Source: AA29 sp041481445 (GTDB lineage: Bacteria; Acidobacteriota; Vicinamibacteria; Fen-336). From it: 64,000 nucleotides of DNA. A program made the position numbers and the translations under genes. The notes beneath the pieces are model-generated. The model made no database searches. It was not told the DNA's origin and saw nothing but the letters and a program-made list of their open reading frames with translations. Every line of letters begins with the position of its first letter. Position 1 is the stretch's first letter. The stretch is from positions 1 through 64,000 of the forward strand of contig JBGPBV010000006.1 in the NCBI GenBank assembly GCA_041481445.1. The letters are read 5' to 3'. Shown here one piece after another: positions 20,258 to 30,571 of the stretch.

Positions 20258-21535
20258 CTACGCGTGCGCGGCCAGGGCGGCGTCGTAGGCCTCGAGGCGC
20301 GCGGCGTAGAGCGGGAACTGGTCGCAGAGCTTCTGCACGTCCCGCTTGACCTCGGCCAGGCGCGATTCGTCCTCCACGGCCTGGAGGGCCCGCGAGATCA
20401 ACCGGCCGACCTTCTCCATCTCGGCTTCCTCCATGCCGCGCGTGGTGAGGGCGGGGGTGCCGATGCGGATCCCGGACGCGACCATCGGCGAGTTCGTGTC
20501 GAAGGGGATCGTGTTCTTGTTCACGGTGATCCCCGCGCGGTCGAGGGCCTTCTCCGCCACCTTGCCCGTGATGCCCTTGGCGAACACGTCGAGGAGCATG
20601 AGGTGGTTGTCGGTGCCGCCGGAGACGAGCCGCCAGCCCTCGTCCATCAGGGTGGCGGCCAGGGCCTTGGCGTTCTTCAGGACCTGTGCCTGGTAGACCT
20701 TGAACTCCGGCTGCAGCGCTTCCTTGAAGGCCACCGCCTTGGCCGCGATGACGTGCATGAGGGGCCCGCCCTGCACGCCGGGGAACAGCAGCTTGTCCGC
20801 CTCCTTCGCCCACTTCTCCTGGCACAGGATCATGCCCCCGCGCGGCCCGCGCAGCGTCTTGTGGGTCGTGGTGGTGACGAACTCGGCGTGCGGGACCGGG
20901 CTCGGATGCAGGCCCGCCGCCACCAGCCCCGCGACGTGGGCCATGTCCGCCATCACCACCGCCCCGCACTCGTCGGCGGCGCGGCGCACGGCCACGAAGT
21001 CGAGCGTGCGCGGGTAGGCGCTCGCGCCCACCACCACCACCTTGGGCTTGTGCTCGCGGGCGAGGGCGGCCATCGCCTCGTAGTCGATACGCTCGTCCTC
21101 CTTCCTCACCCCGTAGGCCACGACCTTGAAGTAGCGGCCGGAGAAGTTCAGGGGATGGCCGTGGGTGAGGTGCCCGCCGTGCGAGAGGTTCATGCCCAGG
21201 ATGGTGTCGCCGGGCTGGCAGACCGTCATGTAGACGGACATGTTGGCCTGGGCGCCCGAGTGGGGCTGGACGTTGGCGTGGTCGGCCGCGAAGAGCTGCT
21301 TCGCGCGCTGGATGGCGAGGGTCTCCGCCACGTCCACGAACTCGCAGCCGCCGTAGTAGCGCCGGCCCGGGTAGCCCTCGGCGTACTTGTTGGTGAGGAC
21401 GGTGCCGAGCGCCTCCAGCACCGCCTCCGAGACGAAGTTCTCGGACGCGATGAGCTCCAGCTGCGCGCCCTGGCGGCGCGTCTCGTTGCGGATGGCCTCC
21501 GCCACCTCGGGATCGGTGCGGACGAGGTTGTCCAT
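20258..21535 (-). CDS. glyA: Serine hydroxymethyltransferase
   Basis: A PLP enzyme interconverting serine and glycine with tetrahydrofolate. The 425-residue protein has LIASENFVS, YAEGYPGRRYYGGCEFVD, the PLP-lysine motif VTTTTHKTLRGPRGG and NKNTIPFD. Length matches the family. The ATG at 21535 is preferred over the in-frame GTG at 21547 because GGAGGTG lies 9-10 nt upstream of the ATG. It supplies one-carbon units and, with serA in the window, serine/glycine interconversion. Confidence 0.96.
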   Translation of the reverse strand: MDNLVRTDPEVAEAIRNETRRQGAQLELIASENFVSEAVLEALGTVLTNKYAEGYPGRRYYGGCEFVDVAETLAIQRAKQLFAADHANVQPHSGAQANMSVYMTVCQPGDTILGMNLSHGGHLTHGHPLNFSGRYFKVVAYGVRKEDERIDYEAMAALAREHKPKVVVVGASAYPRTLDFVAVRRAADECGAVVMADMAHVAGLVAAGLHPSPVPHAEFVTTTTHKTLRGPRGGMILCQEKWAKEADKLLFPGVQGGPLMHVIAAKAVAFKEALQPEFKVYQAQVLKNAKALAATLMDEGWRLVSGGTDNHLMLLDVFAKGITGKVAEKALDRAGITVNKNTIPFDTNSPMVASGIRIGTPALTTRGMEEAEMEKVGRLISRALQAVEDESRLAEVKRDVQKLCDQFPLYAARLEAYDAALAAHA

Positions 21536-21601
21536 GGGCGAGAGCACCTCCGTAGGGGCTCAAGGAGACTCTAGCAAACGGGTCCGGGGGGCGAAAGAGG
21601 A

Positions 21602-21607
21602 TACGAT
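21602..21607 (+). promoter_or_regulatory. Probable -10 box (TACGAT) of the RlmI-like gene
   Basis: TACGAT ends 6 nt before the ATG at 21614, which would put transcription start at the start codon (leaderless). Confidence 0.45.
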
Positions 21608-21613
21608 CGGCGC

Positions 21614-22780
21614 ATGGCCGCGCCGCCGGTGATCCTGACCAAGCGCGGCGAGGCGCGCGTCCGCTCCGGCCATCCCTGGATCTTCCGCAGCGACGTGGCC
21701 CGCGCGGACGGCGTGGCCGCGGGCGCGGTGGTGCGCGTCCTCGCCCCCGGCGGGCGGCCCCTCGGCTTCGCCTTCTTCTCGTCGCGGTCGGAGATCCAGC
21801 TCCGCATGCTCGAGCGCGGAGAGACGCTGGCCCCGACCTTCCTGCGCGACCGCCTGCGCGCCGCGCGCGCCTGGCGCGACGCCGTCGCCCCGGGGGTGGA
21901 GGCCTGCCGCATCGTCCACGGCGAGGGCGACGGGCTGCCCTCCCTCGTCGTCGATCGTTACGGGGAGTACCTGGTCGTCCAGACGCTGGCCCAGGCCACG
22001 GACGCCCTCAAGGGCGAGATCGTCTCCGCGCTGGTCGAGCTCTTCCAGCCGCGAGGCATCCTCGAGCGCAACGATCCGCGCGTGCGGGGGCTGGAGGGCC
22101 TAGCCGCGCAGACCGGCATCCTCCACGGCGAGGTACCGACGGCGGTCACCGTGACCGAGAACGGCGTCCGCTTCGAGGCCGACCTCTGGCGGGGCCAGAA
22201 GACCGGCCTCTTCCTCGACCAGCGCGAGAACCACGCGATGGCCCGTGAGTACGCGCGCGGCCGCGTGCTCGACGCCTTCACCTACCACGGGGGCTTCGGC
22301 CTGCAGGTGGCGGCGAAGGCGGACGAGGTCGTGGCCGTCGACGTCTCCGCCGACGCGGTCGCGCGCGTGCGCGGCAACGCCGCCCTCAACGGCATCACGA
22401 ACGTGACCGCGCGGGAGGCGAACGTCTTCGACCTCCTGCACGACTTCGACGCCCGCGGGGAGCGCTTCGACACCGTGATCCTCGATCCCCCCGCCTTCGC
22501 CAAGAGCAAGGCCGCCGTGGAGAAGGCGCGCCGGGGCTACAAGGAGATCAACCTGCGCGCGCTCAAGATCCTCCGGCCGGGCGGGTGCCTCGTCACCTGC
22601 TCGTGCTCGTACCACGTGCACGAGGCGGACCTCGAGGAGATCCTGGCCGACGCCGCCGCGGACGCGGCCACCTCGGTGAGCGTGGTCGAGAAGCGGCGCC
22701 AGGCCCGCGACCATCCGGTCCTGCTCGGGGTGCCCGAGACGTACTACCTGAAGTGCTTCGTGCTGCGGAAGCTTGCCTAG
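21614..22780 (+). CDS. rlmI: Class I SAM-dependent rRNA methyltransferase, RlmI-like
   Basis: The 388-residue protein has an N-terminal PUA domain (about 5-80, with RSGHPWIFRSDVAR), an EEHEH-type middle domain, and a Rossmann methyltransferase (from about 205) with VLDAFTYHGGFGLQVA and the catalytic-region ILDPPAFAKSK. This architecture belongs to RlmI (23S m5C1962 in E. coli) and relatives; the exact target here is inferred. It has no Shine-Dalgarno and TACGAT 6 nt upstream. Its stop overlaps the convergent GT87-like gene by 4 nt. Confidence 0.88.
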   Translation: MAAPPVILTKRGEARVRSGHPWIFRSDVARADGVAAGAVVRVLAPGGRPLGFAFFSSRSEIQLRMLERGETLAPTFLRDRLRAARAWRDAVAPGVEACRIVHGEGDGLPSLVVDRYGEYLVVQTLAQATDALKGEIVSALVELFQPRGILERNDPRVRGLEGLAAQTGILHGEVPTAVTVTENGVRFEADLWRGQKTGLFLDQRENHAMAREYARGRVLDAFTYHGGFGLQVAAKADEVVAVDVSADAVARVRGNAALNGITNVTAREANVFDLLHDFDARGERFDTVILDPPAFAKSKAAVEKARRGYKEINLRALKILRPGGCLVTCSCSYHVHEADLEEILADAAADAATSVSVVEKRRQARDHPVLLGVPETYYLKCFVLRKLA

Positions 22781-24024
22781 CCCACTCCCCCCGCCCTCGT
22801 CCGCGCCAGCGCCGCCGCGATCACCACCGCCGCGACGTCGAGGAGGATGGCCTCCGTCCACGCGCCGCCTCCGGTCACGGCCAGGATCCGCGCGGTGGCG
22901 GTGAGGCCGAGGCCGGCGAGGGCGAGAAGGGCGTTGGATGCGAAGGGTCCGCGACTGCGGCCGAGCGCGAGCACGGCGGCGGGCGTCGCGAGCAGGTAAT
23001 AGTGGCTCCAGACCAGGCGGCCGGCGAACAGGTAGGCGAGGCAGCCCAGGGCCACCGCCCGTTGCTCCTCGAACGCCGCCGCCTCCGCCGGCGCGCCCCG
23101 CGATCGCCATACTCCTGCGACCAGCACCAGCCCGGCCAGGACGACGCTGACGGCCACCGGATCATGGCCGGTCGCGTCCGCGGCCAGCCGCCGCCAGCCG
23201 TAGTTGCCCAGGGCGAGCGTGATCTGCGACTCCGGCATGGCGCGCACCGCTCGCATCCATGCGAGCCAGGTCGCGGGCGCGAAACCCAGCGCGGCGGCCG
23301 TGGCGACGGCGGCGATCAGGCCGCCGAGGAGACCGGCGCCGAGCCGGAGCAGGTCGCGGCCGGCGCCGCGCACCGCCAGGGCGGCCGCGAGGGCGACCGG
23401 CGCGAGGAGGACGGTGGGCTTGAAGGCCGCGGCCAGGGCCAGGAGGAAGCCGGCGGCGAGATGGCGTCCTCGCGTCCGGGCGGCGAGCACGACGAGGACG
23501 GCGCACACACACGCGAGCTGGAGCCGCCCGACGTTGCCGACGCTCGTGTCGGCGTAGAGGGGCTGGCTCCACTCGAGCAGGGCGGCGGGCAGGGCGACGG
23601 CGGCGGGGCCGGGGAGACCGGCCGCGCGCGCGAGCAGGAAGAGAGCGACCACGCCGGCCGCGAGGGACGCGGCCTGGAAGACGAGGAGCGAGGTCTCGTA
23701 GTGCGGCCAGGCCAGGGGCACGAAGGCGGCGTAGAAGAGAGGGCTGCCGTAGGTCTCGAGCACGCGACGATAGCGGGCGGCGGTGTCGCGGTAGGGCGAG
23801 TCCTGCGAATGCGCGAGGGCGAGCGCGACGATCCGCTCGTCACCGGCCGGCGAGTACGGATCGACCGGGCCCGCCACCGCCGCCGCCCGACCCACCGCCC
23901 AGAACTGGTAGAAGTCGATCCCGACGACCTCGCCCGCTCGCCCCCACAGGCCGGCCGCGGCGAGCGACCCCGCGAGGGCCAGCGCGAGCGTCGCCAGAGC
24001 GCTCGTGGGGCGGGCCTGCTCCAT
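22777..24024 (-). CDS. GT87 (DUF2029)-like membrane glycosyltransferase
   Basis: A 415-residue polytopic membrane protein with about ten to eleven helices. The N-terminal loop GIDFYQFWAVGRAA after helix 1, the PLFYAAFVPLAWP segment and the LAAAFKPTVLLAP motif match polyprenol-phosphate-mannose-dependent alpha-mannosyltransferases (GT87). Donor and acceptor are not determinable. The ATG at 24024 is closely preceded by GGAGA. It ends 4 nt inside the convergent methyltransferase gene. Confidence 0.72.
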   Translation of the reverse strand: MEQARPTSALATLALALAGSLAAAGLWGRAGEVVGIDFYQFWAVGRAAAVAGPVDPYSPAGDERIVALALAHSQDSPYRDTAARYRRVLETYGSPLFYAAFVPLAWPHYETSLLVFQAASLAAGVVALFLLARAAGLPGPAAVALPAALLEWSQPLYADTSVGNVGRLQLACVCAVLVVLAARTRGRHLAAGFLLALAAAFKPTVLLAPVALAAALAVRGAGRDLLRLGAGLLGGLIAAVATAAALGFAPATWLAWMRAVRAMPESQITLALGNYGWRRLAADATGHDPVAVSVVLAGLVLVAGVWRSRGAPAEAAAFEEQRAVALGCLAYLFAGRLVWSHYYLLATPAAVLALGRSRGPFASNALLALAGLGLTATARILAVTGGGAWTEAILLDVAAVVIAAALARTRAGGVG

Positions 24025-24039
24025 TCTCCGGGACGGACA

Positions 24040-24972
24040 CTAGCACAGGAGCTCGCTCGGCCGCGGCAGCCGGCCCAGCGTCTCGAACAGGTCCTTGGAG
24101 ACCTCCGCCACCGCCGCGCTCCTCCGCGCCTCCGCCGGGAACTGGGTCAGGATGACCAGGAAGTACGGGTTGCGGTTTCCCATGTAGATGATGCCGGCGT
24201 CGTGGTCCACGGTCGAGATGTTGCCGGTCTTGTGGGCGACGTGGACGTCGCCGGGCAGCCCGGCCGGGATGCCGCTCTTGAAGCGCTGGTCGAGCAGGAT
24301 CTCGAGCATCTGCGCGCACACCTCGGGTGACCAGGCCCGGCCCTCCGCGATCAGCCGGAGCAGCTTGAGGAGCCCGTTGGCCGTGACCTGGTTGTTGAGG
24401 CCCTTCTGGAAGGCGGCCTCGTCCTGCACGCCGCGGAGCAGGATCACGCCCTCGATCTTGAGCTCCTCGAGCGCGCGGCGGATGACCTCCAGGCCCACCA
24501 CGTCGATGAGCAGGTTGGTCGCGAAATTGCTGGAGGTCGTGATCATGTGGTACGCGAGGTCGCGCACGCTCATCGTGCGGCCCAGCCTCCTCGCGACTTC
24601 CTGGTTGGGCTCCCCCTCGAGGTCGAGCGCGAACGGCCGGTTCTCCACGATGCTGGTGAACCGGTTGCGCACGTGGACGGGCGCGTCGGCGGTGAGCGTC
24701 CCGCGCCAGATCTGCCCGTAGACCCCCACCAGGACGGCCAGCTTGATCGTGGAGGCGGCGTGGAAGTGGGCGTCCGCGTTGTAGGACCAGTTCAGGGTGG
24801 TCTGCGAGTCGTAGAACGAGATGCCCAGCCGCTCGAGGGCGTGCTTCTTCTTGATGGCCTGGACGCTCAGGTAGAGCGATTCCTCGACCTTGGCCAGGCT
24901 CGGAGGGGGCGGCCCGGCCGTCCGCGCGGGGACGGGCGGGCGCGCGGTCGTGGTCCGCTGGCGATGTCGCAT
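24040..24972 (-). CDS. Class A beta-lactamase-like serine hydrolase
   Basis: The 310-residue protein has the three penicilloyl-serine-transferase motifs in the right order: S74-T-I-K77 (ASTIKLAV), S147-S-N149 (TTSSNFATN, the SDN loop) and K248-T-G (VAHKTGNIS), with family-like spacing. No signal peptide is visible; the first 25 residues are Arg/Pro-rich, which is odd for a periplasmic lactamase. It may be a housekeeping serine hydrolase or esterase rather than a resistance enzyme. The ATG at 24972 has GGGAGG touching it and TAGACT 10 nt upstream; the longer open frame is a shadow of the preceding gene. Confidence 0.78.
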   Translation of the reverse strand: MRHRQRTTTARPPVPARTAGPPPPSLAKVEESLYLSVQAIKKKHALERLGISFYDSQTTLNWSYNADAHFHAASTIKLAVLVGVYGQIWRGTLTADAPVHVRNRFTSIVENRPFALDLEGEPNQEVARRLGRTMSVRDLAYHMITTSSNFATNLLIDVVGLEVIRRALEELKIEGVILLRGVQDEAAFQKGLNNQVTANGLLKLLRLIAEGRAWSPEVCAQMLEILLDQRFKSGIPAGLPGDVHVAHKTGNISTVDHDAGIIYMGNRNPYFLVILTQFPAEARRSAAVAEVSKDLFETLGRLPRPSELLC

Positions 24973-24982
24973 CCTCCCTTCG

Positions 24983-24988
24983 AGTCTA
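24983..24988 (-). promoter_or_regulatory. Possible -10 box (TAGACT) of the lactamase-like gene, overlapping the upstream stop
   Basis: TAGACT is 10 nt before the ATG and begins with the TAG stop of the spermidine-synthase-like gene. Confidence 0.35.
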
Positions 24989-27295
24989 GTCCGGCGTGTT
25001 GAACTCGTCTCGGGGGAAGAGATCACGATTGATGGCGGTCCCCGGGGGCGCCTGGGCGGCGGGACGGGCGGACTGGAGCTCCGCCCAGACCGCGTTCGAG
25101 CGCGGTCCCCCGAGGTAGGCCACCGTGGAAGGGGCGAAGACGCGCCGCTGCCACGCGTCCGGATCGATCTCGATCGGGCTCTGGCTGCCGATGACGACGT
25201 CCGCGCCGACGTCGATCGCATGGGGAAACGTGGCCAGGAAGGTCGCGCGCACGCGGCGGCTCGGCACCCAGGTCGTCACGAGCCCGCCCGGCCGCAAGCG
25301 ACGCGCGCACATGCGGAAGAAGTCGAGCGAATAGAGGTTCCCCGCGTAGGGCGTCGTCGGCCAGAGCGCGTCCGCCTCGATGAGGTCGTAGAGCCGCCCG
25401 TCCCGTTCGAGGGCGTTGCGTCCATCCGCGATGCGGAACGTGTAGCGCGGGTCGCCGAGCAGCCGCCCCAGCTTGGCCGGAGGGTCGGGCAGGTCGAGGA
25501 GGGCCAGGAGCTGCCGGTGCTCGGGCGCGTAGAGCTCGAAGACGGTGACGTGCTGGTCCACGTCCCGCCGGCAGCCGGCGGAGGCGGCGGTGTCGCCCGA
25601 TCCCAGGCCGATGATGGCCACTTCACGCGGTGCCGGATGCACGATGGCAGGGGCGGCGCCCAGCGTGGTGTGGATCCCGCCGAACGGCAGCATGCTGTGA
25701 TTGCGCCCGCCCGCCCAGACCTTCCAGCGGTCGCGGGCGGGGATGAGGGCGACCACGCCCGTGGCGTCCTCCTCCAGGAGGCTGGCCCGGTCCGCCGTCC
25801 CGTGCAGCCTCAGCCAGAGGGCGCGCTGGCCGGGGACGGCGGCGGCGACCGCGGCCAGGAGAAGGGCGAGGGCCAGGAAGCTCCTCCGCGGGCCCGGCTC
25901 GCGGAGGCCGAGGAGGGCAAACACGATCCCCACGATCACGAGGAGGCGCAGCGTGCCCGACGTGCCGAGCCAGGTCAGGGTCCCCAGGCCCACGAGCAGG
26001 CTCCCGGCCACGCACCCGGCGATGTTGGCCGCCTGCAGCAGTCCGACCTTGCGTCCGCTCAGCGCGGGGTCGTCCTGCACCGCGCGCTGCAGGATCGGGT
26101 ACGAAAGCCCCATCAGCACGGTCGGGGGGCCGAAGAGCACGATGGGAAACACGACGTACAGCCGCAGGAGCGCCGCCGTGTGGCGCGGGCCGCCGAGGTT
26201 GAACGACCGGTAGCCGCCCCAGAGCTCGTAGTACCAGGCGTATCCCGGAGTGTCCGGCGGCAGCCACACGAGCAGCGCCAGCACGGCCCCCGCGTAGGCG
26301 AGGAGCAGGCACTGGCAGGCGAGGAAGGTGCGCCGCGGGGCCCCGAGCCGGGGCGCGATCGCGATGCCGGCGAGGCTCCCTGCGCCCGAGCCGAGCAGGT
26401 ACACGGCGAGCAGGGTGCCGAAGGTGTAGGCGGTGGACTTGACGGCGAGCTCCATGAGCCGGAACCACAGCATCTCGAGCGCGAGCGCGCAGAACCCGCT
26501 CAGGGCGTAGAGCGCCATCCACCCGCGGAGCCGATCGGTCCCCCCGGTGCCGCGGCCCGTCCGGACGGCGGTGGCCGCCGCCGAGGCCGTTTCCGTCTCC
26601 GCCGGCACCCCCGACTCGATCATGGCCAGGACGAGGGCGCTCGTCCCCGCGATCACGTTCGCGGCCACGGCCGCGAGCACGGGGGCGAGGATGCCGTGAT
26701 GACGGATGAACACCCAGGGCGTTGCCAGCGCTCCCGCGGCCGCTCCCACGACGTTGGTGCCGTACAGGAACGAAATCGTCCCGCTGGCCGACTCCGCGTC
26801 GCGCACCATCGCCCGCGTCAGGAAGGGCAGCGACATCCCCATGAGCACGGTCGGCACGGCGAGGCTGGCCAGGTGAAGCAGCCCGCCGCGCAGGGGCGAG
26901 GCGTAGAGCCAGCCGAACCGGAGGTAGAGCCAGTCGTAGTAGAGACGGCCGCTCAGCGCGCCGTAGGCGGCGATGGCGAGCTCACAACCGGCGAACCAGA
27001 CCAGGGCCCGCCGCGCCGAGACCTGCGTGCTGGCCCAGCCACCGAGATGGCTGCCCATGCCGAGCCCGACCATGAACGCAGCGACGATGACCGCGATCGA
27101 GTACAAGCCGACGCCTGTCTGAAAGGCCAGGAGCCGCTGCCAAGCGACCTGGTAGGACAGCGCGGCAGCGCCGCTCAGAAAGAACGCGAGCCCGATCAGC
27201 GCCAGCCGCGCATGGCGTAGAAATGGAAGCATGAAGGGGGATGTTAATGGACCTGAGGCGCTGGTCCGAAATAACCGCCTAAGGAAGGCCCGCAT
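24986..27295 (-). CDS. Fused multispanning membrane / spermidine-synthase-like protein
   Basis: The 769-residue protein has an N-terminal region of about 13-14 membrane helices (to about 500; ALIGLAFFLSGAAALSYQVA first) joined to a Rossmann spermidine-synthase-like domain (about 545-740) with VAIIGLGSGDTAASAG, ADGRNALERDG and YAGNLYSLDFFRMC. Such fusions are common in soil bacteria and usually have no proven aminopropyl transfer. The ATG at 27295 is taken; an inner ATG at 27232 would also keep helix 1. The upstream region is unusually AT-rich. Polyamine chemistry is a family inference only. Confidence 0.8.
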   Translation of the reverse strand: MRAFLRRLFRTSASGPLTSPFMLPFLRHARLALIGLAFFLSGAAALSYQVAWQRLLAFQTGVGLYSIAVIVAAFMVGLGMGSHLGGWASTQVSARRALVWFAGCELAIAAYGALSGRLYYDWLYLRFGWLYASPLRGGLLHLASLAVPTVLMGMSLPFLTRAMVRDAESASGTISFLYGTNVVGAAAGALATPWVFIRHHGILAPVLAAVAANVIAGTSALVLAMIESGVPAETETASAAATAVRTGRGTGGTDRLRGWMALYALSGFCALALEMLWFRLMELAVKSTAYTFGTLLAVYLLGSGAGSLAGIAIAPRLGAPRRTFLACQCLLLAYAGAVLALLVWLPPDTPGYAWYYELWGGYRSFNLGGPRHTAALLRLYVVFPIVLFGPPTVLMGLSYPILQRAVQDDPALSGRKVGLLQAANIAGCVAGSLLVGLGTLTWLGTSGTLRLLVIVGIVFALLGLREPGPRRSFLALALLLAAVAAAVPGQRALWLRLHGTADRASLLEEDATGVVALIPARDRWKVWAGGRNHSMLPFGGIHTTLGAAPAIVHPAPREVAIIGLGSGDTAASAGCRRDVDQHVTVFELYAPEHRQLLALLDLPDPPAKLGRLLGDPRYTFRIADGRNALERDGRLYDLIEADALWPTTPYAGNLYSLDFFRMCARRLRPGGLVTTWVPSRRVRATFLATFPHAIDVGADVVIGSQSPIEIDPDAWQRRVFAPSTVAYLGGPRSNAVWAELQSARPAAQAPPGTAINRDLFPRDEFNTPD

Positions 27296-27337
27296 GTCAT
27301 TGTCAATCAATATGTTATATTAATAAACTCAACAATC

Positions 27338-27366
27338 TTGACAATTTTACACTCATGATCTAACGT
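27338..27366 (+). promoter_or_regulatory. Promoter of clpB: TTGACA-17-TAACGT
   Basis: TTGACA (27338-27343) and TAACGT (27361-27366) are separated by 17 bp in an AT-rich island (27300-27360) shared with the divergent membrane gene. The start site would lie about 19 nt before the ATG. There is a CTTGACA heptamer, but no convincing sigma-32 -10 (CCCCAT) and no full CIRCE. Confidence 0.6.
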
Positions 27367-27391
27367 CAGACGTTGGGAGGCAACGACCCAC

Positions 27392-29998
<2,607 letters not shown>

Positions 29999-30022
29999 CC
30001 GCGATCCAGCCCGCCGTCCTCC

Positions 30023-30502
30023 TCAGCGCTTGTCCAGGCCGAGCTCGTTGAGGGGCACGTCCCAGTGCGCGTCCAGGATCTCGAACCGGCGCTGCTCCTC
30101 GCGCTTGAACGCCGCCTGGTCGGGGTAGAGGCGCTTCACGATCGCCTCCTCCCCGGAGGGAGCGCTCATGGCGGCGGCGTCGCGGAACGTGATGGCCACC
30201 GCGAACGTCCAGTCCGCGCGCCCGTCGCCGTGATAGGTGGGCACGAAGGTGCGGACGGACGTCATGCGGCCGGCCTCCTTCTGGGCGTTGAGGACGGGGA
30301 GGTGGTTCCTCGCGAACAGCTCCACGAACTCGTCCTGGTGTCCCCACTTGACCTTGTAGAAGTACCAGACGGTCCGCTCGGCGGTGCCGGCGGACTGGGC
30401 GGCCGGCGCCTGCATGGCCGCCGCCCGCGGAGCCAGGACCGACGACGACGCCCCGCAGAAAGCCAGGCCCAGCACGACGGCACGCGCCACGTGGTTGCGC
30501 AT
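30023..30502 (-). CDS. Secreted 159-aa protein of unknown function
   Basis: A signal peptide (ARAVVLGLAFCGASSSVLAP, cleavage near AAA/MQA) precedes a compact domain of about 115 residues rich in aromatic and charged residues (WYFYKVKWGHQDEFVELF; FVPTYHGDGRADWTFAVAI). The spacing resembles small dimeric alpha-beta barrel proteins, but I cannot assign a family. GGAGGG lies 7 nt before the ATG, and TAGAAT (30534-30539) could drive it. It sits between clpB and the permease. Confidence 0.7.
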   Translation of the reverse strand: MRNHVARAVVLGLAFCGASSSVLAPRAAAMQAPAAQSAGTAERTVWYFYKVKWGHQDEFVELFARNHLPVLNAQKEAGRMTSVRTFVPTYHGDGRADWTFAVAITFRDAAAMSAPSGEEAIVKRLYPDQAAFKREEQRRFEILDAHWDVPLNELGLDKR

Positions 30503-30571
30503 CCTTCCATCCCTCCTCTTCCGATCCGCGACGGATTCTAGCGCGGGGCCCCGAGCCGCCCCGGGGCGGGC

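Noticed and set aside
21536..21613. Glycine riboswitch before glyA
   Set aside because: Only 78 bp separate glyA from the divergent gene; too short, and no tandem aptamer pattern seen.
27340..27380. CIRCE (HrcA) operator or sigma-32 promoter before clpB
   Set aside because: TTTACACTC resembles one CIRCE arm but the complementary arm is absent, and there is no CCCCAT-type -10.
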